This document shows positions 39,701 through 51,101 of a stretch of 64,000 nt of DNA, piece by piece. Location: the NCBI RefSeq assembly GCF_028009165.1, contig NC_079243.1:2108001-2172000 (forward strand), read 5' to 3'. The DNA comes from Akanthomyces muscarius (Eukaryota > Ascomycota > Sordariomycetes > Hypocreales > Cordycipitaceae). The stretch's first letter is position 1. The number at the start of each line of letters is the position of its first letter. The notes under the pieces are model-generated. The model did no database searches. It had not been told where the DNA came from and saw only the letters and a program-made list of their open reading frames with translations. Position numbers and translations under genes: made by a program.

Positions 39701-42488
39701 CTGTCTTGATCGACTGCCTCACCAGCTGCCCCTGATTTCTCGTGGCTGTTGACAATTTGAAGGCTGAATTTCCACCGTGGCTGCCATGCGGAGTAGTCGG
39801 AGTCGATAGCTATTGCTGCCCTGGTTCTTCTCATGATGGCGCCAAGCCTCTGCTTGAATCGCCTGGGGGGTTGTTCAGCCATGACGCCGAGTGCAGTTAA
39901 TACGGGCCATCCAGGCCCGCCTCACCGCAGGACCTCATTCTGTGGCTGCCACTGAAACCGGGCTCCTGGGGAAAACAAAAATAAAAAATCTGGACTATGC
40001 CGATTGTGCGAGGAAACCGCACCACCGATGAGAATGTTTTCTTTTCGCTGATGATTGCCAAGGTTTGATGCAGCGTCACTCCCACCGGTCTGTAATAAAA
40101 AAAATCCAATAGTTTGTTCCTGAAGCTGACGATGCTACTCTCTGTCGGCCTACTGGTACTCGGCCTTGCCAGCAATATGCAGCGGGCCACTCCAACTAAA
40201 CCCCCGACGGGATTAGTGACTGTAAGACCCTGCCAGATGCCAGGTTTAGCGAGGAGCTGCATGGATTCGAGTCTCCGTCTGTGGTCGCGTGGAGGAGCGC
40301 CTTAACCAGGTCCAACTGCTCTTTGCAAGGTTATGCTGCCCTGGTAGCCTGTCCCTGTAGTACCAGTACTGGTGCATCCGGTGTTCAATAATTAGGATGG
40401 CAGGCCGACTGAGCACCGCTCAAGGTGACCTGTCACGCAGATTCAGCACCCTAGTCGAGGGCGTTCTGAAGCTGTGAGTTGAGAGCCATTCGGTGACGTT
40501 GATAGTCAGTGATGGAGTTGTCGACCTGGAAGCTGAGGTTCCGTGTCATGTCCGCCCATGGAGCCAAGCTCACATTAGCAGCACCGCCACTGTGCAAAGT
40601 CGGAATTAGCGGAACATGCCTTATTGGATAGAGAGGGGCCAACCTCCTTGTAGAAAAGATAAGAATTCTCAACCGACTGATGGCATTGTGCCGTCCTACC
40701 TGGTTCAGATGATCTGCACTGCAGCGCATCGTCCAGGAAGACTCTGAGTAATAATAGCGCTGACTACATGTTGGGATGCTTGCGTACTAGGACCCCAAGA
40801 CCCTTTGTGAAACGGCAAGCTGATTTAGTGCAAGAGATCTTAGACAGCACAGCTCAGCAATGGAGTCGGCACCTGAATCGGTTGGATGATAGAATCCCAT
40901 GGTGCACAGTGCCTTGCAGTAGCGTCGTTGTAGCGGCACCTGGTGTAACTAGAGTAACGTTAGGTGCTGCGGATTCAGGTACACATGGCGGTAAACTCGA
41001 TGTGGTCAAGACTGGCAAATGAAGAAACAATACGGACACCTATTGGAGCGACGTACCTAGGACAATCAATCAGTACGTTAGTAGCCTTGTTTTTACGGTA
41101 TTGCAATGGAAGCGGATTGTTTGCAGAGAGATACAATGCTGTTTGTAAATTGACGGTTGGCAGCCTCGTAAGGTGGTACAGGCGCTGAACCAATCACGGC
41201 CCGTCACACCAGCGCATACAAACGCCGTCACCACAGTAGTTACTCCGTGAAGCTGCATCCATCTCCATCCCCATCAACCAAGCTCCAAATCAACTCTATA
41301 TGCCGCCTCTCCATCAAAGAATGCATCAGAATCAAGCCTTGACCACGCCACACTCGAACCGCCCGTTTCCGAGACAGACCGGAGCAGCCTTACCCGCACA
41401 TTTTTTGCGCTGTGTGTCTCCTCTCAAAGCTTCACCTTGTTCGTCGTACGGCAGGATGGATCAATCCCAAACTACGACCCGCCAGATGTTGTTTCGGCAG
41501 TGCCTCCACCCCCGGTGATGCTAAGATAGAACTGTGTTTTGTCTATCCGTACTGGTATCCCGTACCAGAACTACCATTTCCACCGCAACGCCGCTCGCTC
41601 GCTCGCCAGACGCTAATCTCGTTAGCTCGCCCGAGGTCTCCTCGACGGTTCCATACTGTCAGGTACGGTGGACAGCGGCCCAGGCACAACACGCGGACTA
41701 GACGGACAGGCGGGGAACAAGAGGTCGAAGCACAGACTTGCTCGACCATGCGCCCAGCGCCGCATGGCACAACGGGCTTGGGAGCGGAACCAGCAATTTC
41801 TTCGCCAACCTAAATTGGATGCTGCAGGGGCTGCCCCTAGCAGCCTGGGATGCATGGATTGGCCCTGGACTCGCCGACAATGCGAGCGGGTCAGGCTACC
41901 AGCTTTGATGTCGGGCGAAACCACCATCGCTGGATGGATCATGGGTACTACACAGAGTGTGCCTGATTCGGGTGCCTGCTCCGCCACTTGCCAGCAGCTT
42001 CAGGATGATATTGGACAGGGGCTGATGGCTCTGGTCGTTTCGCACGCACCGCCGCCAGACGGCTACCACTGACCAGCATCGCTCGATGGAGCCTCTCGTC
42101 TCCGTCCGGACGTCGTGGTCATGCCATCCTTTCTCGCCGTGCAGCTACACCACACCTGGCTGGTACCACCGCCGACCCCAGTCCGCTCGCGCCCGTTCCC
42201 ATGCACGCTGCACAAATGCCGCTGCCAGCTCGTGGTATATAGATGTAGCTGCTCGCCTCCTCTTGTCCTAGAGTCTCTCTTGTATCTCATCTACTCTTTA
42301 GTCTCTTCTTTTTCTTTCTTCTCCGTCTATTTCCTATTGCTTGTCCATCGTTTACCAACGTCAAAGCCGTTCGTTTTCTTTGACACCACCATCGCTTACA
42401 GATATCGAGCCTACTCGCATATCAACTACTGTCGCTCATCTCATTCTATTATTGTATTTTCTTCGATTCGAGTCGGATTATATTCATC
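36756..42488. other. 5.7-kb gene-poor region
   Basis: No intact gene supported. One minus-strand fragment near 40.45-40.6 kb looks like former coding sequence and is listed separately. The last 400-500 bases, pyrimidine-rich on the plus strand, are the leader and promoter of the CFEM-like gene. I cannot identify transposon proteins or terminal repeats by eye. Confidence 0.5.
40451..40592 (-). pseudogene. Possible relic of a protein-coding gene (3' end)
   Basis: The last about 45 codons of a minus-strand frame read GGAANVSLAPWADMTRN...ITDYQRHRMALNSQLQNALD and then stop. The composition is much more protein-like than surrounding frames. Immediately 5' is a plausible acceptor (TTGCACAG), but no upstream exon joins in frame without a stop. 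I do not recognise the family. It could be a decayed gene or a misread chance frame. Confidence 0.25.
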
Positions 42489-44696
42489 ATGAAGGTCACC
42501 TACGCCTTGGCCATTGCGGCCACTTTCGAGCAGGCCACCGCCACCGTGTGTACTACCCGTCTCCCGCTGCTATCATTGCCACTAACATTGCCCTAGTTTG
42601 ACATTGTCGGTGATGTCTTCAAGTACTGGACCGACCTCAAGCCCTTCACCTGCCCCGGCAAGGTCCCCGTCATCTGCAAGCCCGATCAGATTCCCGGCTA
42701 CAACTGGAAGGATACCCCCGTCGGTCCCATCGGCGGTTATGGCGGCTGCAACTTCAAGGGCTGGACCTGCAAGAAGAAGTTTGGTCGCCGCGACATGCTT
42801 GCTGGTCGCCAGGACGATGGTAGCAAGCTCATCGAGGCCGATGTTGGCGTCGATGGCTCCGACAACAACCCCGTCATCTCTGCCGGCGACGACATTGGCA
42901 CCTTTGATATCAACAGCTTCTCTGTTGAGTCCGAGTTTGATGCCCGCTTCGAGTTCCACTACACCATGCCCGACGGTTCTGTTTGCAAGCAGTCCTCCCC
43001 CGTCTCCAGCCAGGGTACCTCCATCGTCAACACCCAGTGCGGTGGAGCCAAGTCGGTCAAGATGGTTCTTCCCGAGAACCAGGGCAACCAGAAGAGAACC
43101 TTTGGTCTTCTGAAGAAGCTCTGCAAGGTCAAGTGCCACAAGATTGACTTCTGGTGCAAGCCTCCTCCTGGCAAGACCACCACCACCCCCCCTGCCACTC
43201 AGACCACCACCAAGAACACTCCTCCTCCTCAGACCACGACTACCCAGCAGACCACTCCTCCTGGCCAGACCACCACCAGCAGCGTGAGCACTCCCCCTGG
43301 CCAGTCTACCTCCAGCAGTGTCAGCACTCCTCCCGGCCAGACCACCACCAGCAGTGTCAGCACTCCTCCCGGCCAGTCGACCACCAGCAGTGTCAGCACC
43401 CCTCCTGGCCAGTCTACCTCCAGCAGTGTTAGCACTCCTCCCGGCCAGTCGACCTCCAGCAGTGTCAGCACTCCTCCCGGCCAGACCACCACCAGCAGCG
43501 TGAGCACTCCTCCTGGCCAGTCTACCTCCAGCAGTGTTAGCACTCCTCCCGGCCAGTCGACCTCCAGCAGTGTCAGCACTCCTCCCGGCCAGACCACCAC
43601 CAGCAGCGTGAGCACTCCTCCTGGCCAGTCTACCTCCAGCAGTGTCAGCACTCCTCCCGGCCAGTCGACCTCTAGCAGCATCAGCACTCCTCCCGGCCAG
43701 ACCACCACCTCTGTCGTGACTACCCCTCCTGCCACCCAGACCACTCCTCCCGTTACCGTCACCAGCGTCATCACCACCACCTACGACACCACCTCCACGG
43801 TCTTCACCACCTCCACCAAGACCATCACCAGCTGCGGCCCTGAGATCACCTCGTGCCCCATCAAGACTCCTGGCGGCACTCACGTTATCACCGTCACCAT
43901 CCCCGTCAGCACCACCATCTGCCCTGTCACCGAGACTCGCCCTGTCACCATCACCCAGACCCAGCCCGGCCAGACTCAGCCCACTCAGAGCTCCGACAAG
44001 CCCAAGGGTACCGAGACCAAGACTTCTCCCCCTGTTCCTTCGCAGTCTCTTCCTTGCCCCGAGTCTGTTCCTCGCTGCCTGAACTCGTGGCTCGACGTCG
44101 TCAAGGAGTGCAAGAACAACGCCGATGCCGAGTGCTTCTGCAAGAACAGCGAGTTCACCAAGAACGTCTTCAGCTGCCTGTACTCGTATGGTGGCTCCGA
44201 CAAGAACGTTGCCGACTCCATCAGCTTCTTCCAGGGTATCTGCGCTCCTTATGCTGGCAAGAACCCCAACATTGTCACTGGTGCCGAGACCATTACCCAG
44301 ATCATCACCGTCACCCCCGCTCCCCAGCCCAGCGGCGGTGCCATGACCACCATCACCATCGACACCACCATCACCGAGCCTTGCGTCACCAGCGGCACCA
44401 CCATTCCTGGCAGCAGCACCACTCGCGTCATCAGCACCGAGATGCCCGTTCCCCAGGTTACCTTCACTCCCCCCGCTGGTGAGAAGCAGCCTGTCCCTAC
44501 CGGCCAGCCCGGCCAGCAGCCCGGCAAGCCTGCCCCCGGCGGTGAGGTTCCCACCACTGTCGCCCCCGGCCTGCCCGTCGGCACCGGTGTCCCCACCGTC
44601 CCCTCCGGCACTGCCCCTCCCACCGTCAACGGTGCGGGCAAGGCCCAGGCCGGTCTCCTCGGCGTTGTCGCCATGGTCCTCGTCGCTGCTCTGTAA
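42489..44696 (+). CDS. GPI-anchored CFEM-like surface protein with 12-residue repeats
   Basis: Exon 1 (42489-42545) and exon 2 (42597-44696) are joined across a 51-nt intron, giving 718 aa. The signal peptide is MKVTYALAIAATFEQATA. Residues about 20-235 form a globular region with several cysteines (KPFTCPGK, GGCNFKGWTCKKKFG). Then come 13 tandem TPPGQ(S/T)T(S/T)SSVS units and further Ser/Thr-rich sequence, which should be heavily O-glycosylated. A Cys-rich module follows (LPCPESVPRC...CFCKN...FSCLY...GICAPY), resembling the CFEM domain but with seven instead of the usual eight cysteines. The end has a GPI signal (NGAGKA then a hydrophobic tail ending VLVAAL). Likely a cell-wall adhesin or haem/iron-handling surface protein. 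The 743-codon antisense frame is a codon-bias artefact. Confidence 0.88.
43254..43721 (+). repeat. 13 tandem 36-bp units in the CFEM-like gene
   Basis: Each unit encodes TPPGQ followed by seven Ser/Thr/Val residues. Two main variants, QTTTSSVS and QSTSSSVS, occur in the order T-S-S from unit 4 or 7 onward, so the later part also repeats with a 108-bp period. The last unit is degenerate. Confidence 0.9.
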
Positions 44697-45258
44697 AGTA
44701 GCCGAACCTGAATGTTCATAGTGTATGTTATTTGGCATTTTTGGTACATGAAAGAAAATGGAAAATATGTGTGCGGATGTTACTTGGAAAGAAAATGGCT
44801 GTTTGTTGGGCATGCTTTGACTACTACAAAGTAGGACAACAGATGGACCTCATATAATTATAATTCTTACGATCCTTACTCTACGAAGTGTTTTCTGCAG
44901 GCTCCTGCAGAGACAGACACTCTTAATTAATACCCACTGGACTGGTTTCAACATTTACTTTTCATTACCTTGTGAATGACTGTAGAAAGGACTGATGAAA
45001 GAGTGTACAGAGTGTATTCTGATTGCTTTTCAATACCGCCTAACACCACAAGAAGTCTGCTCTTTACAATGAATCCAACGACGTGTCCAGGGGAGGGGAT
45101 GAAGAGTATAATGACGAAATCATTTGCTATCAAATTCAAAACTAATGAAACAGAAACGTTGCATCCTATTCGTACCAAGTTGGCGTACATCTGCTTTGTG
45201 CCACACATTTCCCGTTCAATATATATATATATATAAATCGGAAACCCATCTTTTCTTT
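44697..45258. other. Intergenic between convergent genes
   Basis: 3' flanks of the CFEM-like gene and the acyl-CoA ligase. It contains a short (AT)n run at 45219-45235. No gene seen. Confidence 0.5.
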
Positions 45259-45619
45259 TTACAGCTTGGCGCCCTGGGCCTTGCGGGCCGCCTTCTCCTT
45301 GTCCTTGAGGACGCGGCGGAGGATCTTGCCGCTGGGGCTCTTGGGGATGGCGTCGATGAACTCGACGCCGCCCTTGAGCCACTTGTATTTTGTCTTGTGC
45401 TTCTCGACGTGCTCCTCTACGGCGCGGCGAATGTCGGCATCGGATTTTCCAGAGGAGGCGGGGGACTTTACGACAAACGCCTTGGGGACCTCGCCGGCGC
45501 GGTCATCGGGGACGGGGATAACGGTGCAGTCGTGGACGTAGTCGTGGGTGAGGAGGTGCGCCTCGAGCTCGGCGGGGGCGACTTGGAAGCCCTAATTTTT
45601 TCATCTTAGCATTTGCTCT

Positions 45620-45661
<42 letters not shown>

Positions 45662-47539
45662 TTTTGGGAGAGTTGGGAAAAGGAAGCATACCTTGACTTT
45701 AATGAGCTCCTTGATGCGGTCGGTGATGAAGACGTGCTCGTGGCCCTTGGAGGACTTGCGGACGACGGCCTCGTCGCCGGTGCGGATCCAGCGGCCGTCG
45801 GCGTGGTGCACAAACGTCTCGGCGTTTGCCTTTTCGTTGTGCAGGTAGCCGAGGACGACCGAGGGGCCCTGGAGGAGCAGCTCGCCGCGCTCGTCGTGGC
45901 CGGTGACGACCTTGCCCTCGGCGTCGATGAGCTTGGCCTTGTAGCCGGGCAGCAGGCCGCCCGAGGAGCCGGGGACGAGGTCGATTTCGGTGCTGGCGGT
46001 GGCGACGGGGGATGTTTCCGTCATGCCTAGTTTACAAACAAACAAAGTTAGTACATTGAAGACATATCATGCGTGTTTCCTCTTTTTTTTTTAAAAAAAA
46101 GAAAGAAAAAAGAAAAAAAGGAAAAAGTGAGGAGAAAACCCACCATAACCCTGGCCAATCTTCCACTTGGGAAACATTTTGTTCGCCGCCTCCTGCGTCT
46201 CGATGCCGAGCGGCGCGGCGCCGGAAAAGACGCAGCGGACGCAGTCGAGGTTGTACTTTGCGGCGACGTCCTTGTTGGTGATGAGCTGGATGAGCATCGG
46301 GGGCACGACGGGCAGGAAGTTGAGCTGGTAGTCCTGGATGGTCTTGAGGAAGAGGGCGAGGTCAAACTTGGGCAGGATGACGAGCTGGTCGCCGCGGTAC
46401 TGGGAGACGTGGGCGACGACGGTGAGGCCGTAGATGTGGCTGAGGGGCAGGATGCCGAGGACGTTTTCGGTGAGGACCTTGTCCTGCTGGCGGCCGACGC
46501 TCTGGAGCAGCGTCATCTGGATAATGTTGGCAATGATGTTGTAGTGGGAAATCATGACGGCTTTCTATACACGCATTTTCAACTCGTTAGCATTTCTTTC
46601 TTCTTCTCGAGCCTTGTCATCTCGTTCCCACGCCGCCTTCGAGCGAGCGAGGCCACAAAAAAAAAAAAGAAGAAAGGACGTACGGGGAGACCAGAGGTGC
46701 CGGAGGAGTAGCACAAAAAGGCCGTCTGGCGGGCGCCCTGGCCCTTGATCCAGGACAGGGGTGGCGGCGCGGGCAGCGTCTTGCCCTGGGCGACGAGGTC
46801 GTCGACCGAGGGGAAGTCCGGGTGCGGCTTGGCGCCGGGGACGGGCAGCAGGAAGACGGCGCTGCGGGGGATACCGACGGCGTCGGCGGCCTTGAGGCCC
46901 GTCTCGAGGAGCGGCAGGCAGGTGAAGAGGGCCTTGGCGCCCGAGGACTGGAGCTGGTGCTCGAGCTCCGAGGCCGAGTACTGGGCGTTGGCGGGGGTGA
47001 CGATGCCGGAGAGGCGGTGGACGGCATGGGAGACGGGGATGTAGTCGATCTGGTAGACGGTCAGTAAATTTTGGAAAGAAAGAAAAAAGAGTATGTCCTC
47101 GTAGAGAAAGCCAGCCTTGCGTACCGTATTCACAGAGTACACGGCCACGACCCTGTCCCACTCGGTGCCCTCGTTGGGGCTGAAGCCGAGGCGCTTGGCA
47201 ATGGCGCGCGCGAGCAGGTCGATGCGCTCGGGGACCTGCTTGGAGGTGTAGGTCTTGCCGGTGACGCCGCAGGTGTAGGGGTTGCGCGCCTTGGAGGTGC
47301 TCCAGCGGCCGTAGCGCTCATCGTACATGAACTCGGAGAGGGGGACGCTGTCGGGGATTTCTGGGGGAGCAGCGGTGTTAGCAGGCGCAATGTTCTCAGG
47401 AGCAGCGACGGGCAGTCTCTTCCGTCCGGGCTCATCTTGCAGCCTGGGAGGGCAGCACTTGGCAGAGCCTCAACGCGACCGAAGAAAAAGAAGACGTACC
47501 GGGCAGGGCCGGGACCCAGGAAGGCGGTTGAAAGACCAT
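45259..47539 (-). CDS. Peroxisomal 4-coumarate-CoA-ligase-like acyl-CoA synthetase
   Basis: Six exons (47500-47539, 47125-47360, 46684-47049, 46144-46564, 45692-46026, 45259-45591) splice with matching phases into 576 aa. The ANL-superfamily motifs are intact: the P-loop CYSSGTSGLPKAVM spans exons 3 and 4, GYGMTETSP spans exons 4 and 5, RTGD is in exon 5, ELIKVKGFQVAPAELE spans exons 5 and 6, and PKSPSGKILRR holds the catalytic Lys555. The enzyme adenylates a carboxylic acid and transfers it to CoA. The C-terminus is AKL, a type 1 peroxisomal targeting signal, so action in peroxisomes, probably feeding beta-oxidation, is expected. The substrate (phenylpropanoid, medium-chain or a product of nearby oxidases) cannot be read. 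All introns except the first two carry homopolymer or AT tracts. Confidence 0.92.
45622..45659. repeat. (AT)19 microsatellite inside intron 5 of the acyl-CoA ligase gene
   Basis: Thirty-eight bases of uninterrupted AT dinucleotide lie within the 100-nt intron 45592-45691, so it makes up over a third of the intron. Length is likely polymorphic. Confidence 0.9.
46083..46100. repeat. T10A8 tract inside intron 4 of the acyl-CoA ligase gene
   Basis: Ten T followed by eight A, continuing into an A/G-rich stretch, within intron 46027-46143. On the coding (minus) strand the adjoining stretch is C/T-rich and could act as the polypyrimidine tract. Confidence 0.75.
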
Positions 47540-48502
47540 GATGGGAGGCGTCGGGGAGACGGAGGGTGTTGGTCTGGGTGGAGAGGAGCTATCGCGTGCT
47601 CTCGAGAGGGACGGCAAGAAAAAGAAGGAACAAAGCTCGATTGGCGCGCAGGGATGAGAATAGACAAGAGGTGAAAGGGACTGGCAGAGGTCAGTGAGGC
47701 AAAAAAAGAAGAGATGAAGAAGACGAGATTGGCGACAAACGCCCGCACACCTCTTGTCTCTCCCTCCGCAAGATTTCCCCACGCCCGAGTCGGTTTGCTT
47801 GGCTTTCCTGCTAGCTTCAGAGGTTTAGCTCCGTTGGGGTTTCCGGAGAAGCGGTGGGGTCTTTACTGCTACTTTGTTCCGCAGAGCCGAGGAACGCGCT
47901 GGACGTGCAGTGGGGCGCCGGCCAGTTGCAGCACCGGCATTTATGCATCTCTTTGTCCTTGCAGCAAGGAGGCTCAATTGAGAAAAAAAGAGGAAAAGGT
48001 TCCGCGGAGTGGGCTTGCAGCAAGCGGACAAAGCCGGTCCTGGTTTTTTTCTATCCTCTCCTGTCGCTGCAGCTGGGACTGAATCGCCGAGATTGTTCGG
48101 CGGTCTGAACATGCCGTCAACCACTGTCCTGGCTACCTACCTACTGCTACACACGGGAGCCCACACGCTACCGAGGCCCAATGATGTCACGGCGTTGCAT
48201 TGCCCCGACGGGCCTGCGCCAGTCTGTCAGGTATTCACACGATTAAGTCACTACACCCCTCACAAAGATGGACTGTACTGATAGCAGGTGCATTTGATTC
48301 TGGGCAACAAGAGACATCTATTTTCTCCTGCCCAATTTTGTTAAACCCCGACCTGTCCCAGGTGTCATGCCGATACAGATGCCCTACTATCCACCACTTC
48401 TCTCCCATGTCCAACAAATTAAACACAATATTCCAACAAATACCCGCGTGTCCCATCGCTAATCCCAGAAATGCAGCGCCCAATGAACTGAAAGATGCCC
48501 GC
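47540..48502. other. Intergenic; promoter of the acyl-CoA ligase
   Basis: No gene seen. On the minus strand this contains the acyl-CoA ligase promoter and leader and the 3' flank of the aspartic protease gene. Confidence 0.5.
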
Positions 48503-50237
48503 CTAAAACAAAGAAATCACCATGCTGCCCATGCTCACAGAGCACAGCAGCACCAACAGCGACCCGACTACGCCGTGCCTCTCGCCGCCGCTGTTCTTCT
48601 TGCCACTATTGCTGCTGCTCTTTCCGTTCTCGCCGTCACCAGTAGGGGTAGGGGCAGCCTGCGCAGTCGCCGTATTGACCGCGCCCGTCTTGCAGTTGGG
48701 GTCAAACGGCGGGCACGCCGTTACCGTGTACGTCGTCGCCACCGGGTTGCCGCCGCCGCCGCCGCCGCCATCCGAGATGGTCTGTGTCGGCTTGCTGCTC
48801 GATGCCGACGTGGTCCAGCGAATGTCGGACGCGCGGCAGTTGCCCGTGACAGACGGCACTGCATTCTTGCCCGTACCAATCGTCACAATGTCCGCGTCGC
48901 CGCAGTCGGCCGCCTGCGCAATGTGCACCGCCTCATTGTCCCAGTCAAACACAAAGTAGCCCGCCCGCAGCACCGTGTCGCCCAGAATCTGCTGCCCCTC
49001 CGTCAGCGCGATCCCGACGTAGCACATGAACGGGTCGCCGACGTTGATGATAAAGTCCTTGAACGGCACCTTGACCGTCATGCCGCCGAAGCCAAAGTCC
49101 ACCGACCCTTGCTGGTACCTCGACGAGCAAGGAATCTGAAAGTAGCCGTCGCCATCCGGTTTGGCGCGCAGCGCCTGCAGGATCGGCATCGCCACGTCGG
49201 CCTGCAGCCGCGAAATGGTCGTGCCCGAGTCGAGCATGACGTTGGTGTCGTTTCCCTGCAGCCTGTAGTTCTCCGACTGCGACAGCGTGATGCCAAGCGT
49301 GTCGAGTGACACGGCCAGGCGAGCCTCGCCCTGCAGGCCCCGGACCATCGGCAGTTTTTCCAGGGTGCCGATAAACTTGCTACGGTCGAGTCCGCCGTAG
49401 ATGAGAGCGCCCGTCTTCACGTCCGAGTGGCGCAGGTCGAGCGAAAACACCCTGCTAGCAATGACGCCTTGCTTGGCCATGCTATTTAGCACCAGGCTGT
49501 ACGGCTTCTCGCTGTCGAACCCCGTGCGCAGGTCGGGCGCCAGGCCCATGATGCCTTGTGACTGCCGTTCGCTTTCCGTCACTACGCCAAATGTCTGGTT
49601 CGTGATGGCCAACGAGCCAAAAGCAATGTTGTCGGTATAATATCTAATCTTGACAGACGTCAATGTCGACTCATCTGTCGTGTCACCAAAGTTGATCTCT
49701 TCGCTCCCAAACGGCCCTACCGGCGGCGTCCGCGATTTGCGAGGGTTGTACCGGCCAAACTGGGCGCATTGCTCTGCATCTTGCGGCCGCGCCGTGCTGC
49801 AATCCGGATTTACCCATAACTCGCTCGATCCAGTGTCGATGAGAACTGTAATGTTTTGCGGCGGCGTGCCAATACCAACTGTATCGGGGACAAATCCTGT
49901 TAGCAATTGTGCTCTGCTTCGTTGTGTCTCAGGCTTAGTGCGCCGATTGGGCGGTTAATTGTGGGAGAACGGGCAACTTTAAACGCATTGCCAGACTCCC
50001 GCCTGGTGTAGGGCTCAACGTACCTTGTGCCGCGTAGAAAAAGTCCATATTTTCCAGCGTAGATTGTATGGCATTCTGGGCTCGCTTCTCGGTGCGAGGC
50101 GTCCGCGGTATTGAGCCGACTGGGACGGCAAGATAGCCAGGTTTGCTGTCAGCGCGGGCAACGCTCTCGGCTGTGGCTGCGTCACCTCGACCAGCCAAGA
50201 CAAGCCCGGCGGCCAGGTTGGCGCTGGATAAGCGCAT
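48503..50237 (-). CDS. GPI-anchored aspartic protease (yapsin/Opsb-like)
   Basis: Exon 1 (50024-50237) and exon 2 (48503-49878) are separated by a 145-nt intron (GTACGT...ATACAG). The product is 529 aa. An N-terminal signal peptide and propeptide (with a KR processing site, RTEKRAQ) precede VGIGTPPQNITVLIDTGSSE, which contains the first catalytic Asp86. The second active site is MLDSGTT (Asp288). The pepsin fold is followed by a Gly-run, Ser/Asn/Lys-rich stem and a hydrophobic C-terminal segment after GERHGVVG, a GPI-anchor signal. Yapsins sit at the plasma membrane or wall and cut at basic residues to process wall proteins. The open frame upstream of exon 2 (from 49906) reads intron sequence and is not the real start. 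Confidence 0.93.
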
Positions 50238-50291
50238 GACAATGTGTATATATCGTCGATTCGTTATGTTCGTAGGCTTTTCTTGCGGCCT

Positions 50292-50350
50292 GTCGTCTTA
50301 TGTCCCGTCGTCTTATGTCCCGTCGTCTTATGTCCCGTCGTCTTATGTCC
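50292..50350. repeat. Four 15-bp tandem units in the aspartic protease promoter
   Basis: The unit GTCGTCTTATGTCCC is repeated four times (last base differs in the fourth copy), 55-113 nt upstream of the protease ATG on the minus strand. A repeat this near a start codon may affect transcription or leader structure. Confidence 0.85.
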
Positions 50351-51045
50351 ATCCGCCAAAGCCGTGCGTCGTAGGCGTTTCGGCTGTGGAAGCTGACTGT
50401 CCTGCAAGCCCCAGCGCTCAAATCGATTCCGTGTCAAGAGCGGGCGACGCGCTGTTCCCCCAAAACCGTCTGTAAATACACCAGAGGAAGAAACAAAATG
50501 GCAAAGACCCAAATCCTACGCAGCGTAACCCGGGGATGAGCCTACTTAATAATAGCAACCGGTGGCGCCCACCCCATCTTCCCTAGCGTCAGCATCAGGA
50601 TGGATGGGCCACATCATGCATGGGAAAGATACGTAGCGTCGCAGTGGCGCCCCAAACTGAGTCTGCAACAGGTTGTAGCGGCACGCAATGGGGGGGCCAG
50701 GGGGGTTGGAAGCTCTGTGGACCGGCAATGGCGTCGTGTGATTGAACAGAGCGCAGCCGTTCTTTGTCTGCAGTGGGCTTGCGGGACTGGGATCGTGGTG
50801 TCAGGCTGCCATCGCCGTCTAGGTGGCCCGCCCAGCGCCATCTTACCCATCCGTCTCGTCTGTGTGCTCAAGATTCACCTGATTCGTACCCTCTATGCGG
50901 ATGGGAACTGCCATAAGATGGGATTGAGTTTGCATTGGCCGTGAACGGTGAAATGCGCTGCTTTTGTCAAAATGTGTTTGCAGCAGCCATGTTACATGGC
51001 GAGGTCGTCGGCGATTTTGGCCTGCCATCTGTCGCACCGAATTTC

Positions 51046-51101
51046 TGCCAGCTGCCTGCCAGCTGCCAGCTGCCTGCCAGCTGCCAGCTGCCAGCTGCCA
51101 A
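51046..51101. repeat. CAGCTGCC-type tandem repeat
   Basis: About seven CAGCTG words (each an E-box palindrome) in 56 nt, spaced 7 or 11 nt apart as CAGCTGC and CTGCCTGC units. Non-coding position. Confidence 0.8.

Noticed and set aside
42582..44813. 743-codon open frame antisense to the CFEM-like gene
   Set aside because: Its composition is Gly/Ala/Val/Asp-rich and mirrors the repeats. Strong C at third positions on the plus strand removes stops on the minus strand.
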